Shown: positions 18,140-26,171 of the stretch, in pieces
How the letters are laid out: the number at the start of each line of letters is the position of its first letter
Position numbering within the stretch: the first letter of the stretch is position 1
IMG/VR virus record: IMGVR_UViG_3300028299_000131
Location: 1-30,961 of that record
Reading direction: 5' to 3' (one strand)
From: a virus
Length of the DNA stretch: 30,961 nucleotides
Made by a program: the position numbers and the translations under genes
Notes under the pieces: model-generated
The model's input: only the letters and a program-made list of their open reading frames with translations
Told to the model about the DNA's origin: nothing
The model's database searches: none

Positions 18140-19250
18140 AAGAGGGACTTCGGCGTGCAACCATTATCGCGTCCTGCAACCACTGTATAAATTGCATCAA
18201 CATAAAATGGCGGATATTTTAACTATCCACCAGGGAAACGGCGCTGACCTGGGATTCGTAACCCAGAAGATTATGGAAGCCGATATTATTATGTTTCAAC
18301 GCCCGCAAGATGACAGGTGGTTTGATTTTATCAAGATAGCGCAGAAGTGCGGTAAGATTATGGTAGTAGATTATGACGATCATCCGTTTATAGTATCCCC
18401 CTTAAATCCCGCATACCGGCATTACGGGACAAAGGAAGTGCATTTTGAATGGCCCGATGGCAATATTACCGCGCTCTGGAAGGATAGGGAAAATGGGTTT
18501 TTTATAGAAGAGAATATTACCCGGCAGGACTATTTCATAGCGGCATTTAAGAGGGCGGATATGGTAAGCACTACTACGCCTATTTTGCAGGAGATATTCT
18601 TGAAGTTGAATAAGAATAGTATTGTGCTGCCGAACTTGATAGATTTTGACCTTTTCCCCCAGCTTGAATGCGTAAAGAAGGAGATCAGGATAGGGTGGCA
18701 GGGCGGAGCCTCGCATTATGAAGATTTGTATATGATAGTTCCCGCAATCAAAAAGATTCTGGAAAAATACGATAATGTAAAGTTTATCTTTTTAGGGGAT
18801 TCGCGCTTTCATGGGCTATTTAAGGGCATCCCTCAGGAGAGGCTTGAGTGGCACAACTGGGTCAAGCATGAAGCCTATCCTTTGAAATTGATTACCTTGA
18901 ATTTGGATATCGGACTATGTCCATTAATTGATAATGAATTCAACAGGAATAAGTCCGCGATAAAATTCTTTGAATATTCGGCTGTCAAGATACCTACGAT
19001 TGCCTCGGATATACCGCCTTATTCTCCCGTGATGACCCACGGTAAAGACGGTTTGCTGATAGACGATAACAACTGGTTTGAGGCAATGGAAGAGTTAATC
19101 CTGGATGCAGATAAAAGAAAGCGTTTAGCCGGTAATGCCTATGATAACGTATTTGAAAATCATAACGCGGATAAGAAGGCGCATCTCTGGCGAGATGCCT
19201 TCGAGGGGTTGTTAAAAAAAGATGTGGCATCATTACTTGAGGTTGCATAG
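18120..19250 (+). CDS. Family 4-type glycosyltransferase
   Basis: The product has 376 residues from ATG 18120 with AGAAGGAGAATA upstream. It has two Rossmann-like halves of the GT-B fold. The N-terminal half has MKILGFERGTSACNHYRVLQ and DIIMFQRPQD; the C-terminal half has IRIGWQGGASHYEDL (about residues 200-215) and the donor-binding KFFEYSAVKIPTIASDIPPY (in place of the E-x7-E motif), then GKDGLLIDDN. A C-terminal helix closes the fold. There is no signal peptide, so it acts in the cytoplasm. It presumably transfers a nucleotide sugar produced by the downstream genes; specificity cannot be read from the sequence. Confidence 0.9.
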   Translation: MKILGFERGTSACNHYRVLQPLYKLHQHKMADILTIHQGNGADLGFVTQKIMEADIIMFQRPQDDRWFDFIKIAQKCGKIMVVDYDDHPFIVSPLNPAYRHYGTKEVHFEWPDGNITALWKDRENGFFIEENITRQDYFIAAFKRADMVSTTTPILQEIFLKLNKNSIVLPNLIDFDLFPQLECVKKEIRIGWQGGASHYEDLYMIVPAIKKILEKYDNVKFIFLGDSRFHGLFKGIPQERLEWHNWVKHEAYPLKLITLNLDIGLCPLIDNEFNRNKSAIKFFEYSAVKIPTIASDIPPYSPVMTHGKDGLLIDDNNWFEAMEELILDADKRKRLAGNAYDNVFENHNADKKAHLWRDAFEGLLKKDVASLLEVA

Positions 19251-20248
19251 TGAAGATATTGATTACAGGAGGAGCAGGTTTTATCGGTCATCATTTTGTT
19301 GAGCATTTTATCAAGAATACCGATTGGGAAATAGTGATCTTTGATAAATTAAATTATGCCTCTAACGGTTTTGATAGGCTAAGGGATATAAGTGTCTTCG
19401 ATGACAAGAGGATTCGCATATTCCCCATAGATATAAGTCAACCTATCAGCTACGGGATAAATCAGGAAATAGGGGAAGTGGATTATATCGTAAACCTTGC
19501 TTCCGAGAGCCATGTTGATAACTCAATAACTAACCCGGTTGAGTTTATATTAAACAACGTGAAACTTATGCTCTGCTTATTGGAATGGGCGAGGGGATTA
19601 AAAACTCTAAGGAAATTTATCCAATTTTCTACAGATGAAGTATATGGGACAGCCCCGGAGGGATTAAACTATAAGGAAGGCTCAAGGCATAACCCAGGCA
19701 ATCCTTATTCCGCAAGCAAGGCGGCGCAAGAGGATATCTGCCGGGCCTATGCTAATTCTTATGGGTTGCCGATTATCATCGCAAATACCATGAATGTAAT
19801 AGGGGAAAGGCAACACCCTGAAAAGTTTGTTCCTATGTGCATCAGGAGAATATTGGAAGGCGAGAAAGTTATAATTCACTCTAATAAAGAAAAGACAAAG
19901 GCAGGGACAAGATTTTATATCCACGCCAGAAATGTGGCTAAGGCAGTCCATTTTTTATTAGATGCGGAAGAAAAGTTAGACAAGATAGATGCGCAGGCAG
20001 GACAGTTTAACATAGTAGGGGAAAAAGAGATTGATAATCTAGAATTAGCCCAGCTTATCGCTAAAGTGTTAGGGAAACCTTTAAGCTATGAAATGGTAGA
20101 TTTTCACAGCAGCCGTCCAGGACACGACTTGCGTTATGCCTTAGACGGGGAAAAACTAAAAAAACTCGGTTTCGAGTTTTCAGTTAATCTTGAGCAATCA
20201 TTAGAAAAAACGGTTAAATGGACTGAGGAGAATAAAAAATGGCTATGA
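19250..20248 (+). CDS. dTDP-glucose 4,6-dehydratase-like SDR (RmlB type)
   Basis: The product has 332 residues with a GTG start sharing one base with the previous stop and TTGAGG upstream. It converts an NDP-hexose, typically dTDP-glucose, to the 4-keto-6-deoxy sugar using NAD. Evidence: GGAGFIG (residues 7-13), the dehydratase triad region STDEVYG (127-133) with Asp-Glu, catalytic YSASK (153-157), and RPGHDLRYALD near the C-terminus, all RmlB hallmarks. Family length is normal (about 320-360). No RmlA, RmlC or RmlD lies in the window, so the substrate may come from the host pool and the product probably feeds aminotransfer or acylation. Confidence 0.9.
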   Translation: MKILITGGAGFIGHHFVEHFIKNTDWEIVIFDKLNYASNGFDRLRDISVFDDKRIRIFPIDISQPISYGINQEIGEVDYIVNLASESHVDNSITNPVEFILNNVKLMLCLLEWARGLKTLRKFIQFSTDEVYGTAPEGLNYKEGSRHNPGNPYSASKAAQEDICRAYANSYGLPIIIANTMNVIGERQHPEKFVPMCIRRILEGEKVIIHSNKEKTKAGTRFYIHARNVAKAVHFLLDAEEKLDKIDAQAGQFNIVGEKEIDNLELAQLIAKVLGKPLSYEMVDFHSSRPGHDLRYALDGEKLKKLGFEFSVNLEQSLEKTVKWTEENKKWL

Positions 20249-21405
20249 GAAGTTTAGTCATAGGGATGGGTGAAGTAGGGCAGGCGTTATTCAATGTGTT
20301 AAAGTCTGCCTATCCCGATATCCAGTCATATGACAAAAAGCAAGAGAAGAGGGAAATTGCTATACCAATAGATATTATCCATATCTGTATTCCATATACC
20401 GATGATTTTATAAAAATAGTAAGTGAATATATGGTGGCTTTCAATCCTTTATACCTGGTTATTCATTCGACTGTTCCTGTAGGAACAACGGCAAAGATAG
20501 CCGAGGGTGCTGAATGCAAAGTTTTCTATTCTCCTGTCCGGGGGCAACACGAGAACATGGAAGAGGGGCTCAAGACTTATGTTAAATATCTTTCATCTAA
20601 TACCCAGATAGCCGATGCCATGAGTAAGTATTTTGAGGACGCAGGGATAAGAATTGAAATGATGTTCGATACTGGAGCAGCCGAGTTGATGAAGTTATTA
20701 GAACTTTATCGGTATGGTTTATATATAGCTGGGGCAAAGGAACAAGAAAATATCTGTAAGCATTTTGGAAAAAACTACGATTTAGTAGTAACTAAACCCG
20801 AAGAAACACGCAATGAGGGGATGATTAAACTCGGCAAACCTGACAAATGCCAACCTATCTTATGGCCATTTGAGAATTATGTAGGGGGGCATTGCACGGT
20901 TGAAGATATGGATATATTGCTTAAACAGGTAGAAATGCCCTTATTAAAAGAAGCATATAAAATTGATAGGGGAACAATCATCTGGTCCAATTGCAATATT
21001 TACCCTGGAGCTAAGATTGGCAAAGGTTGCTCGGTAGGTCAATTCTGCGAAATAGATGATGGCGTTGTAATAGGCAATAATGTCAGGATAGGGGCTTTTA
21101 CTTTTATACCGGCAGGAGTAACTATCGAGGATAATTGTTTTATTGCTCCCCGTGTAACTTTTAGTAATGACAAGCATCCGCCTTCTAGTAAACAATGTTG
21201 GGGGAAAATACTGATTAAAAAAGGCGCGGTATTAGGCATGGGGTCAGTGATATTACCTGATGTTACGGTAGGAGAAAACGCCGTTATCGGCGCGGGTTCG
21301 GTAGTAACTAAAGACGTACCTAACGGCGAGGTATGGTATGGCACGGCAGCATATAAGCATAACATAAAAGAAGAAGTCTATGAGGATAGTATTAACAAGA
21401 TGTAG
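20239..21405 (+). CDS. Nucleotide-sugar dehydrogenase-like domain fused to hexapeptide-repeat acyltransferase
   Basis: The product has 388 residues from ATG 20239 with GAGGAGAATAAAA upstream. Residues about 1-235 resemble UDP-glucose/GDP-mannose dehydrogenases: Rossmann start SLVIGMGEVGQA, HSTVPVGTT (76-84), AAELMKLLEL, and GGHC (216-219) at the position of the catalytic Cys. The usual C-terminal UDP-binding domain is absent. Residues about 240-375 are a left-handed beta-helix acyltransferase with repeated IGKGCSVGQFCEI, IGNNVRIGAF, V-I-G-A-G-S-V-V-T-K-D-V-P. The active-site His of acetyltransferases may be in FSNDKHP (His313). It probably makes an acylated sugar. It overlaps the dehydratase gene by 10 nt. 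Confidence 0.85.
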   Translation: MAMRSLVIGMGEVGQALFNVLKSAYPDIQSYDKKQEKREIAIPIDIIHICIPYTDDFIKIVSEYMVAFNPLYLVIHSTVPVGTTAKIAEGAECKVFYSPVRGQHENMEEGLKTYVKYLSSNTQIADAMSKYFEDAGIRIEMMFDTGAAELMKLLELYRYGLYIAGAKEQENICKHFGKNYDLVVTKPEETRNEGMIKLGKPDKCQPILWPFENYVGGHCTVEDMDILLKQVEMPLLKEAYKIDRGTIIWSNCNIYPGAKIGKGCSVGQFCEIDDGVVIGNNVRIGAFTFIPAGVTIEDNCFIAPRVTFSNDKHPPSSKQCWGKILIKKGAVLGMGSVILPDVTVGENAVIGAGSVVTKDVPNGEVWYGTAAYKHNIKEEVYEDSINKM

Positions 21406-21414
21406 GAGGGGAAT

Positions 21415-22092
21415 ATGGATTTTCTAGAACAACAGACATTATTGTCGGAATGCTTAGGAGACCCGAACACAAGCACTGATGACCAGTGGCCTCTCGCAAG
21501 GCGCAAAGCAGCGCTTAATAGGGGTGATATCCAATTCTGCAAGGATAGCCATTGCGTAAGAGAATATGCTACCGGGGTAATCGCCAGCAACGAATTGGCA
21601 ATTCCAAGCGGATGGCTTGAGACCTTTTGCCTTATTATTGACGATGAGGTGATAGATAACGCTAAGGAAATAGACTTGCACGAATGGGAGAAATATCACT
21701 CGCACGGTTCGGATGACCCTTACTATTATATCTGGGAATATAGTGGGACAAGAAAAATGAAATTCCTTGCTGGAAGCGGAGTAAACGGAAAAACTTACGA
21801 ACTATATTATTTCAAAACACAAACTACCGCTTTAAGTGGCGATACCGATGAGTCAATAATCCCCGATGAATACAGAGAAGCCCCGGTTTATTACGCGGCA
21901 AATTGGCTTTTGAAACAGGCGGGATTGACCGAGTTGGCGGCGCAAAACCGGGCTGAATACGATAGGCTCGTGATAGAGGCGACATTAAAGACAGAGAAAG
22001 AATATAAAAAGGAAAATAGACCCTTTCCTGACTTGGGCGATGATGCAGGTGGTGGTGGCTATGCCCAGGGGGATGGGGGACATTTTGATTAA
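21415..22092 (+). CDS. Head-tail connector / adaptor candidate
   Basis: The product has 225 residues, ATG 21415 after GATGTAGGAGGGGAAT. The N-terminal helices (QWPLARRKAALNRGDIQFCK) are followed by a long beta-rich middle with Trp and Tyr. A C-terminal helical section (EYREAPVYYAANWLLKQAG ... EYDRLVIEATLKTEKEY) resembles the connector proteins that dock under podoviral portals; the last 20 residues are Gly/Asp-rich and flexible. Location, between the carbohydrate genes and the tail hub, supports it. Sequence similarity alone is modest. Confidence 0.6.
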   Translation: MDFLEQQTLLSECLGDPNTSTDDQWPLARRKAALNRGDIQFCKDSHCVREYATGVIASNELAIPSGWLETFCLIIDDEVIDNAKEIDLHEWEKYHSHGSDDPYYYIWEYSGTRKMKFLAGSGVNGKTYELYYFKTQTTALSGDTDESIIPDEYREAPVYYAANWLLKQAGLTELAAQNRAEYDRLVIEATLKTEKEYKKENRPFPDLGDDAGGGGYAQGDGGHFD

Positions 22093-22094
22093 AT

Positions 22095-23675
22095 ATGCCT
22101 AAATTTAAGACTGATAGAGATGTATTAGATCGCGCCAAGCCGATTGAACTTGTATTGGAGTTATTATCCTTTTCAGGGGGAGAGAATACTACCGGAGAGG
22201 ATGTGGTATTAAAAAACAATGAAGCGCGCTTGATTGAGAATTGGGATGCTTTATCAATCGGCGGGATGATCCGTTCTAAGGGATTTAACGAAGTAGCAGA
22301 CGGAGGGGTAGGATATACCGATGCCCCGGATTTATTGGCCCATCATAAAGAAGGCACAAATTCCACAAGATTATATGCCATTGTTGAAGGAGATTTAGTT
22401 TATAAAGATAGTGCAGATTTGACATTAGCCGATGCCGCCGGATTTACCTCCGGGCAATTAAGCCATGCGGTATCTGCCGGGGAAAAATTATGGATTACTA
22501 ACGCTCTCGATAACCTTAAATATAAAACTATCGCAGGAGCGTTGACTGTTCCCGCAAGTCAACCTGGAGCGGCCAGGGAACGCATACATTTTCATCAATT
22601 CAGATTACTTGCGGAGGGCGGCGGAAAGACTGTCTATGGTTCAAGAGCAGCTTCGGGCAACTGGACAGCCGCAGATGCCTGGTCTTTAGCTAACGATGCC
22701 TGGAGTATTGATATGCCGGATTTGACTTATGGCGGAGTTTCGGGTTTTCCTTCTGGGCCTTATTTCACTATATTCACCTACTTTAAGGCGTATCTATTGT
22801 CCAATTTTCCTGATATCAAATATGATACTCTTCCTAATTCTCATGGATGTTGTGCTCCTTTATCAATCGCAAAGGGCGATGAAGGGATTTACTTTTTATC
22901 AAATCATCCTACGCTTGGGGTATTCCTCTGGGATGGGGTGAATTGGATAAACCTTACCGAAAATAATGATTTCGTCGAGGATATAGATTTGGCTAAAAGG
23001 ATATATGGATTTTATAGGGATAGTAAATATTATATCAATTATTGCGAGTCCGGTTCTGGTGTCGCATATCCTAATAGACAAAAAATATATGACGCTTCTT
23101 TAGGGCGTTGGATGACAAGGCCAATCAATGCGACTTTGTCGGATAATTTCGGTTATCCTTGTCTATTAAAATATGACAATAATGAATTGTATTGCGCTTC
23201 TTCGCAGAAAGATAAGATATACGAACTTGAAACCGAAGATAACTCTGATGAGGAACAGAATACCGAAGCAAATTATTTGACAAAGGATTTCAGTTCGTCC
23301 GATTTTTCTTTATCTAAAGGAGACAGGTTTCCCATAAGCAATGTCAGGTTTAAACTGATAAAGATGATTTTGACTTATTACGGGAATACAGGAAGTATTG
23401 TAGTCAAATGGAATATGGATAGAGGCGCAAGAACAGGGCAACAGACTGTTACCATAACTACTACCCAGATAGGCGCTAAACTCAATGATGATTTTACCGT
23501 GAATACATCTTATATCATTGAGGCAACAGATTTACCAGATAAAACAGTAGTAAGGTCTTTCAATAATTCGGCGGTAGGCAGGTTTGTTAATTTTCAGATA
23601 TTGAATAGTGCGACGGGCGAAAGACCAAAAATAAAAAGTCTAAAAATTCACGCAGTTTGTTTTGAAGAATTATAA
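22095..23675 (+). CDS. Podoviral tail hub / stabilisation protein (P22 gp10-like)
   Basis: The product has 526 residues, start ATG 22095 two bases after the previous stop. It is a beta-rich protein with repeated blades: GGENTTGEDVVLKNNEARLI at the N-terminus, several W-x-x-x-D and Y-G-x-R-x-x-x-G-N-W units, FWxDGVNWINL-like motifs, and a C-terminal beta domain containing ITTTQIGAKLNDDFTVNTSY. The N-terminus with x-N-E-A-x-x-I-E-N-W-D is common in phage tail-hub (gp10/beta-propeller) proteins that plug the tail and hold fibres. The family call is from pattern and position. No transmembrane segment. Confidence 0.7.
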   Translation: MPKFKTDRDVLDRAKPIELVLELLSFSGGENTTGEDVVLKNNEARLIENWDALSIGGMIRSKGFNEVADGGVGYTDAPDLLAHHKEGTNSTRLYAIVEGDLVYKDSADLTLADAAGFTSGQLSHAVSAGEKLWITNALDNLKYKTIAGALTVPASQPGAARERIHFHQFRLLAEGGGKTVYGSRAASGNWTAADAWSLANDAWSIDMPDLTYGGVSGFPSGPYFTIFTYFKAYLLSNFPDIKYDTLPNSHGCCAPLSIAKGDEGIYFLSNHPTLGVFLWDGVNWINLTENNDFVEDIDLAKRIYGFYRDSKYYINYCESGSGVAYPNRQKIYDASLGRWMTRPINATLSDNFGYPCLLKYDNNELYCASSQKDKIYELETEDNSDEEQNTEANYLTKDFSSSDFSLSKGDRFPISNVRFKLIKMILTYYGNTGSIVVKWNMDRGARTGQQTVTITTTQIGAKLNDDFTVNTSYIIEATDLPDKTVVRSFNNSAVGRFVNFQILNSATGERPKIKSLKIHAVCFEEL

Positions 23676-23686
23676 GGAGGAATTAA

Positions 23687-24589
23687 ATGGCATATCCAAA
23701 TGATCTTGTAAGGACGAAAAATTGGGGTTCAGAAATTTTAACGGACGCCGACCTTGAGGCGCAATTGGACTTAATAATCAATTGGGTTATGGCGGCGTTA
23801 AATTCAACTACCGGACACGCCCATACCGCAGTGGCGAACAAATCTCCAAAAATCAATGTAGCAGACGGCTTGACTGTAACAAGCCAAGCGCAAGGGGATG
23901 TTTTATATGCCTCTTCAGCGGCGGCTTTTGCAAGGCTTGGCGCAGGCACAAAAGGAAAGTGCTTTACTACGGGTGGCGCTGCAGCCAATCCTACCTGGGA
24001 AGGAATGACTACAGAAGGAGACATCGAATATCACGATGGGACGAGTAGAGCAAGATTGGCGAAAGGAACAGCTGGACAGATAATACAAATGAATACCGGA
24101 GCTACTGCTCCTGAATGGGTAGCAGGCGGAAGAATGGTTCAGGTAGTCAATGTTATGTCGAGCGCGGTTGCAACGGGAAATACAACTATGCCTTTTGATG
24201 ATACTATTCCCCAAAAAACCGAAGGGGTAGAGTGGATGACTTTAGCAATTACCCCGACATCAGCTACCAATAAATTATTGATAGAGGTTATCGCTAATTT
24301 TTCCTGGGCGACATCTGTTGCGGGTTTTTCTGCGGCTCTTTTCCAAGATGCAACGGCTGGTGCTTTGGCGGCAGTCCCTATGGAGAATATCTATGCGGTT
24401 GACCGTCCTTTCCAGGTAATATTGAAACACTATATGGTAACAGGAACGACATCGGCGACAACCTTCAAATTTAGGGCAGGCCCTCATACTACTTCAGTAA
24501 TTACTTTTAACGGAGTAGCAAGCGGAAGATTATATGGCGGGGTAATGGCGTCGAGTATAACGATAACCGAAATCGCAGCAGATGTATAA
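23687..24589 (+). CDS. Tail fibre / receptor-binding protein candidate
   Basis: The product has 300 residues, ATG 23687 with ATAAGGAGGAATTAA upstream. Characteristic fibre segments include GDVLYASSAAAFARLGAGTK, then G-K-C-F-T-T-G-G, and GDIEYHDGTSRARLAKGTAG, a motif that in fibres precedes a trimeric shaft. The C-terminal half is a beta-rich domain (about 150 residues) with alternating Ala/Thr/Ile that may be the receptor-binding head. The first 30 residues (ILTDADLEAQLDLIINWVMA) are helical and could attach to the tail. No enzymatic motif is seen. Confidence 0.7.
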   Translation: MAYPNDLVRTKNWGSEILTDADLEAQLDLIINWVMAALNSTTGHAHTAVANKSPKINVADGLTVTSQAQGDVLYASSAAAFARLGAGTKGKCFTTGGAAANPTWEGMTTEGDIEYHDGTSRARLAKGTAGQIIQMNTGATAPEWVAGGRMVQVVNVMSSAVATGNTTMPFDDTIPQKTEGVEWMTLAITPTSATNKLLIEVIANFSWATSVAGFSAALFQDATAGALAAVPMENIYAVDRPFQVILKHYMVTGTTSATTFKFRAGPHTTSVITFNGVASGRLYGGVMASSITITEIAADV

Positions 24590-24599
24590 AGGAGATAAT

Positions 24600-25256
24600 A
24601 TGGACACTCAAATCGTGCAGGAAGCAGAAAAGATAGCTAACGATAAAACTCCTGAACAGAATACCTGGGCGAAGTTATCCAAGCCGATTATCTATGGCAA
24701 GAAAACGATAATGTTCGAGATGACACCTGCCGACCTCCAGCATTTTGCGCGCCTGCACCGCGAGGATAAGAACGGTTATATGCAACAATACTCCTTAAAA
24801 AAGATGACAGAGGAAGAAGCGGTTAAATTCTGCGCCGTGATGTTTGCGACGGGGCAGTTAAAATGCTGGTCGGTATATTTAAAGCAAACATCCCTAAAAG
24901 ACTTACAGAATGAACGGCGGGCAGGATTTATATATTTGCATTGCTTTACTGATTTCTCCTGCGCCTATTCGGGGATTATGGATACGGCGGTGATGAAGGG
25001 ATTGCTTAAACATATCCGGCATGGGGATACGACTTTTGCCGAGGATGCCGTGCGGACTATCTTAAAACATTGTTTTGACTGCGGTTTATCGCGTATAGAA
25101 ACAACCGTCTTAGAAAACAACCGCAGGGCTTTAGCGTTAGATAAAAAATGCGGTCTAATAGAGGAAGGGCGTTTTAGAAAAGCATTTCATATGGATAACA
25201 TCTTTATTGATGTTATACAATTAGCTATTCTTCGAGAGGATTTACAAAATGTCTAA
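24600..25256 (+). CDS. GNAT-family acetyltransferase-like protein
   Basis: The product has 218 residues from ATG 24600 with AAAGGAGATAAT upstream (an ATG at 24582 lacks it). The C-terminal half reads FAEDAVRTILKHCFDCGLSR, IETTVLENNRRALALDKKCG, then EEGRFRKAFHMDNIFIDVIQ, matching the last two thirds of a RimJ/RimL-like acetyltransferase: the N-N-R-R-A-L-A-L-x-K-K-C-G-x-x-E-E-G helix-turn is diagnostic. The acetyl-CoA loop is less clear. The N-terminus (TPADLQHFARLHREDKNGYM) is unlike the family and may be a virion-association domain. Such proteins in tail regions occur in other phages; the acceptor is unknown. Confidence 0.7.
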   Translation: MDTQIVQEAEKIANDKTPEQNTWAKLSKPIIYGKKTIMFEMTPADLQHFARLHREDKNGYMQQYSLKKMTEEEAVKFCAVMFATGQLKCWSVYLKQTSLKDLQNERRAGFIYLHCFTDFSCAYSGIMDTAVMKGLLKHIRHGDTTFAEDAVRTILKHCFDCGLSRIETTVLENNRRALALDKKCGLIEEGRFRKAFHMDNIFIDVIQLAILREDLQNV

Positions 25257-26163
25257 AGACAAACAAGGCAGTTGGAGTTTGCCGACGGGCGGACAGACTT
25301 TTTCAAATCCATACGGGACGGGTTCTTATAGTAATAATAATTTCGGATTTAACATGAACGCCGGAACGCAGGATTACTATAACCAACTCGATGCCATGCG
25401 CAAGGCTATTTATTCTGGTTTAGGTTATACCTCTGCGGCAAGGGAAAATTCCTTGAACCAATGGCAGGATACCTTTACCAAAGAAGCCCTGCGGACTTCT
25501 CAACCGCAATTAGAACAATCCTTGTTTGATCGCGGACTTGGCGGGTCTAAATATTATTCCGATTCGCTTACCGATTTATTAAGTAAAGTCGGGACACAGG
25601 GAGTATTGAATAGGGAACAGTTATCTAACCAAGACCAGCAGATGAATCTTTCCTATCTTGCTTCGATAAATCCGGAGATACAGAATATATTGAATCAGGG
25701 AAATTCCTTGACCGGCGCGGCAGCAAGCCAGTGGAATAGTATGCTTCCCTATACCGCTACCTGGAATCAGAAACCAAGCACATTAGATACTGTAATGAAT
25801 TGGCCTTTTGAGGCAGGCACATTACAAAGTCTTTTTGGTGGTAAAGCATCAAATGCCGCTCCGACTATAAATAGTGGAAGTGGTGGTGGATTAAATTTAA
25901 GTTCTCTGGTAAATTTATTGATGAATCCATACGGGCAAGGTGCAAGTTGGCTTACTGGTTACGGTTCAAATACTCCCCTAAATAGTGGAAGTGGTGGTGG
26001 GAATAATCAGGATAGTGGTGGTGGATTAAATTTAAGTTCTCTGGTAAATTTATTGATGAATCCATACGGGCAAGGTGCAAGTTGGCTTACTGGTTACGGT
26101 TCAAATACTCCCCTGGGAGTTCAGAATACGGGAAGTTATACAAAGTTGCCTACGACTTTTTAG
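25249..26163 (+). CDS. Probable internal virion / ejection protein with tandem repeat
   Basis: The product has 304 residues, ATG 25249 overlapping the previous stop by 8 nt, with CGAGAGGATTTACAA upstream. It is rich in Gln, Asn, Ser and Gly with a helical middle (YYNQLDAMRKAIYSGLGYTS and LEQSLFDRGLGGSKYYSDSL). This composition and the helical Leu/Ala segments are common in podoviral proteins ejected with DNA. Near the end, two almost adjacent copies of a segment (LNLSSLVNLLMNPYGQGASW...) repeat exactly at DNA level, see 25879-26114. The function is inferred from composition and the cluster of three such genes. Confidence 0.5.
   Translation: MSKDKQGSWSLPTGGQTFSNPYGTGSYSNNNFGFNMNAGTQDYYNQLDAMRKAIYSGLGYTSAARENSLNQWQDTFTKEALRTSQPQLEQSLFDRGLGGSKYYSDSLTDLLSKVGTQGVLNREQLSNQDQQMNLSYLASINPEIQNILNQGNSLTGAAASQWNSMLPYTATWNQKPSTLDTVMNWPFEAGTLQSLFGGKASNAAPTINSGSGGGLNLSSLVNLLMNPYGQGASWLTGYGSNTPLNSGSGGGNNQDSGGGLNLSSLVNLLMNPYGQGASWLTGYGSNTPLGVQNTGSYTKLPTTF
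25879..26114 (+). repeat. 101-bp exact direct repeat within the 25249 gene
   Basis: 25879-25979 and 26014-26114 are identical at DNA level, offset 135 bp (45 codons, frame kept). A 22-bp piece (25868-25889) also recurs at 25979-26000, at the end of the first copy. Perfect identity of over 100 bp in coding DNA indicates a recent duplication. Confidence 0.95.
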
Positions 26164-26171
26164 GGGGATAA

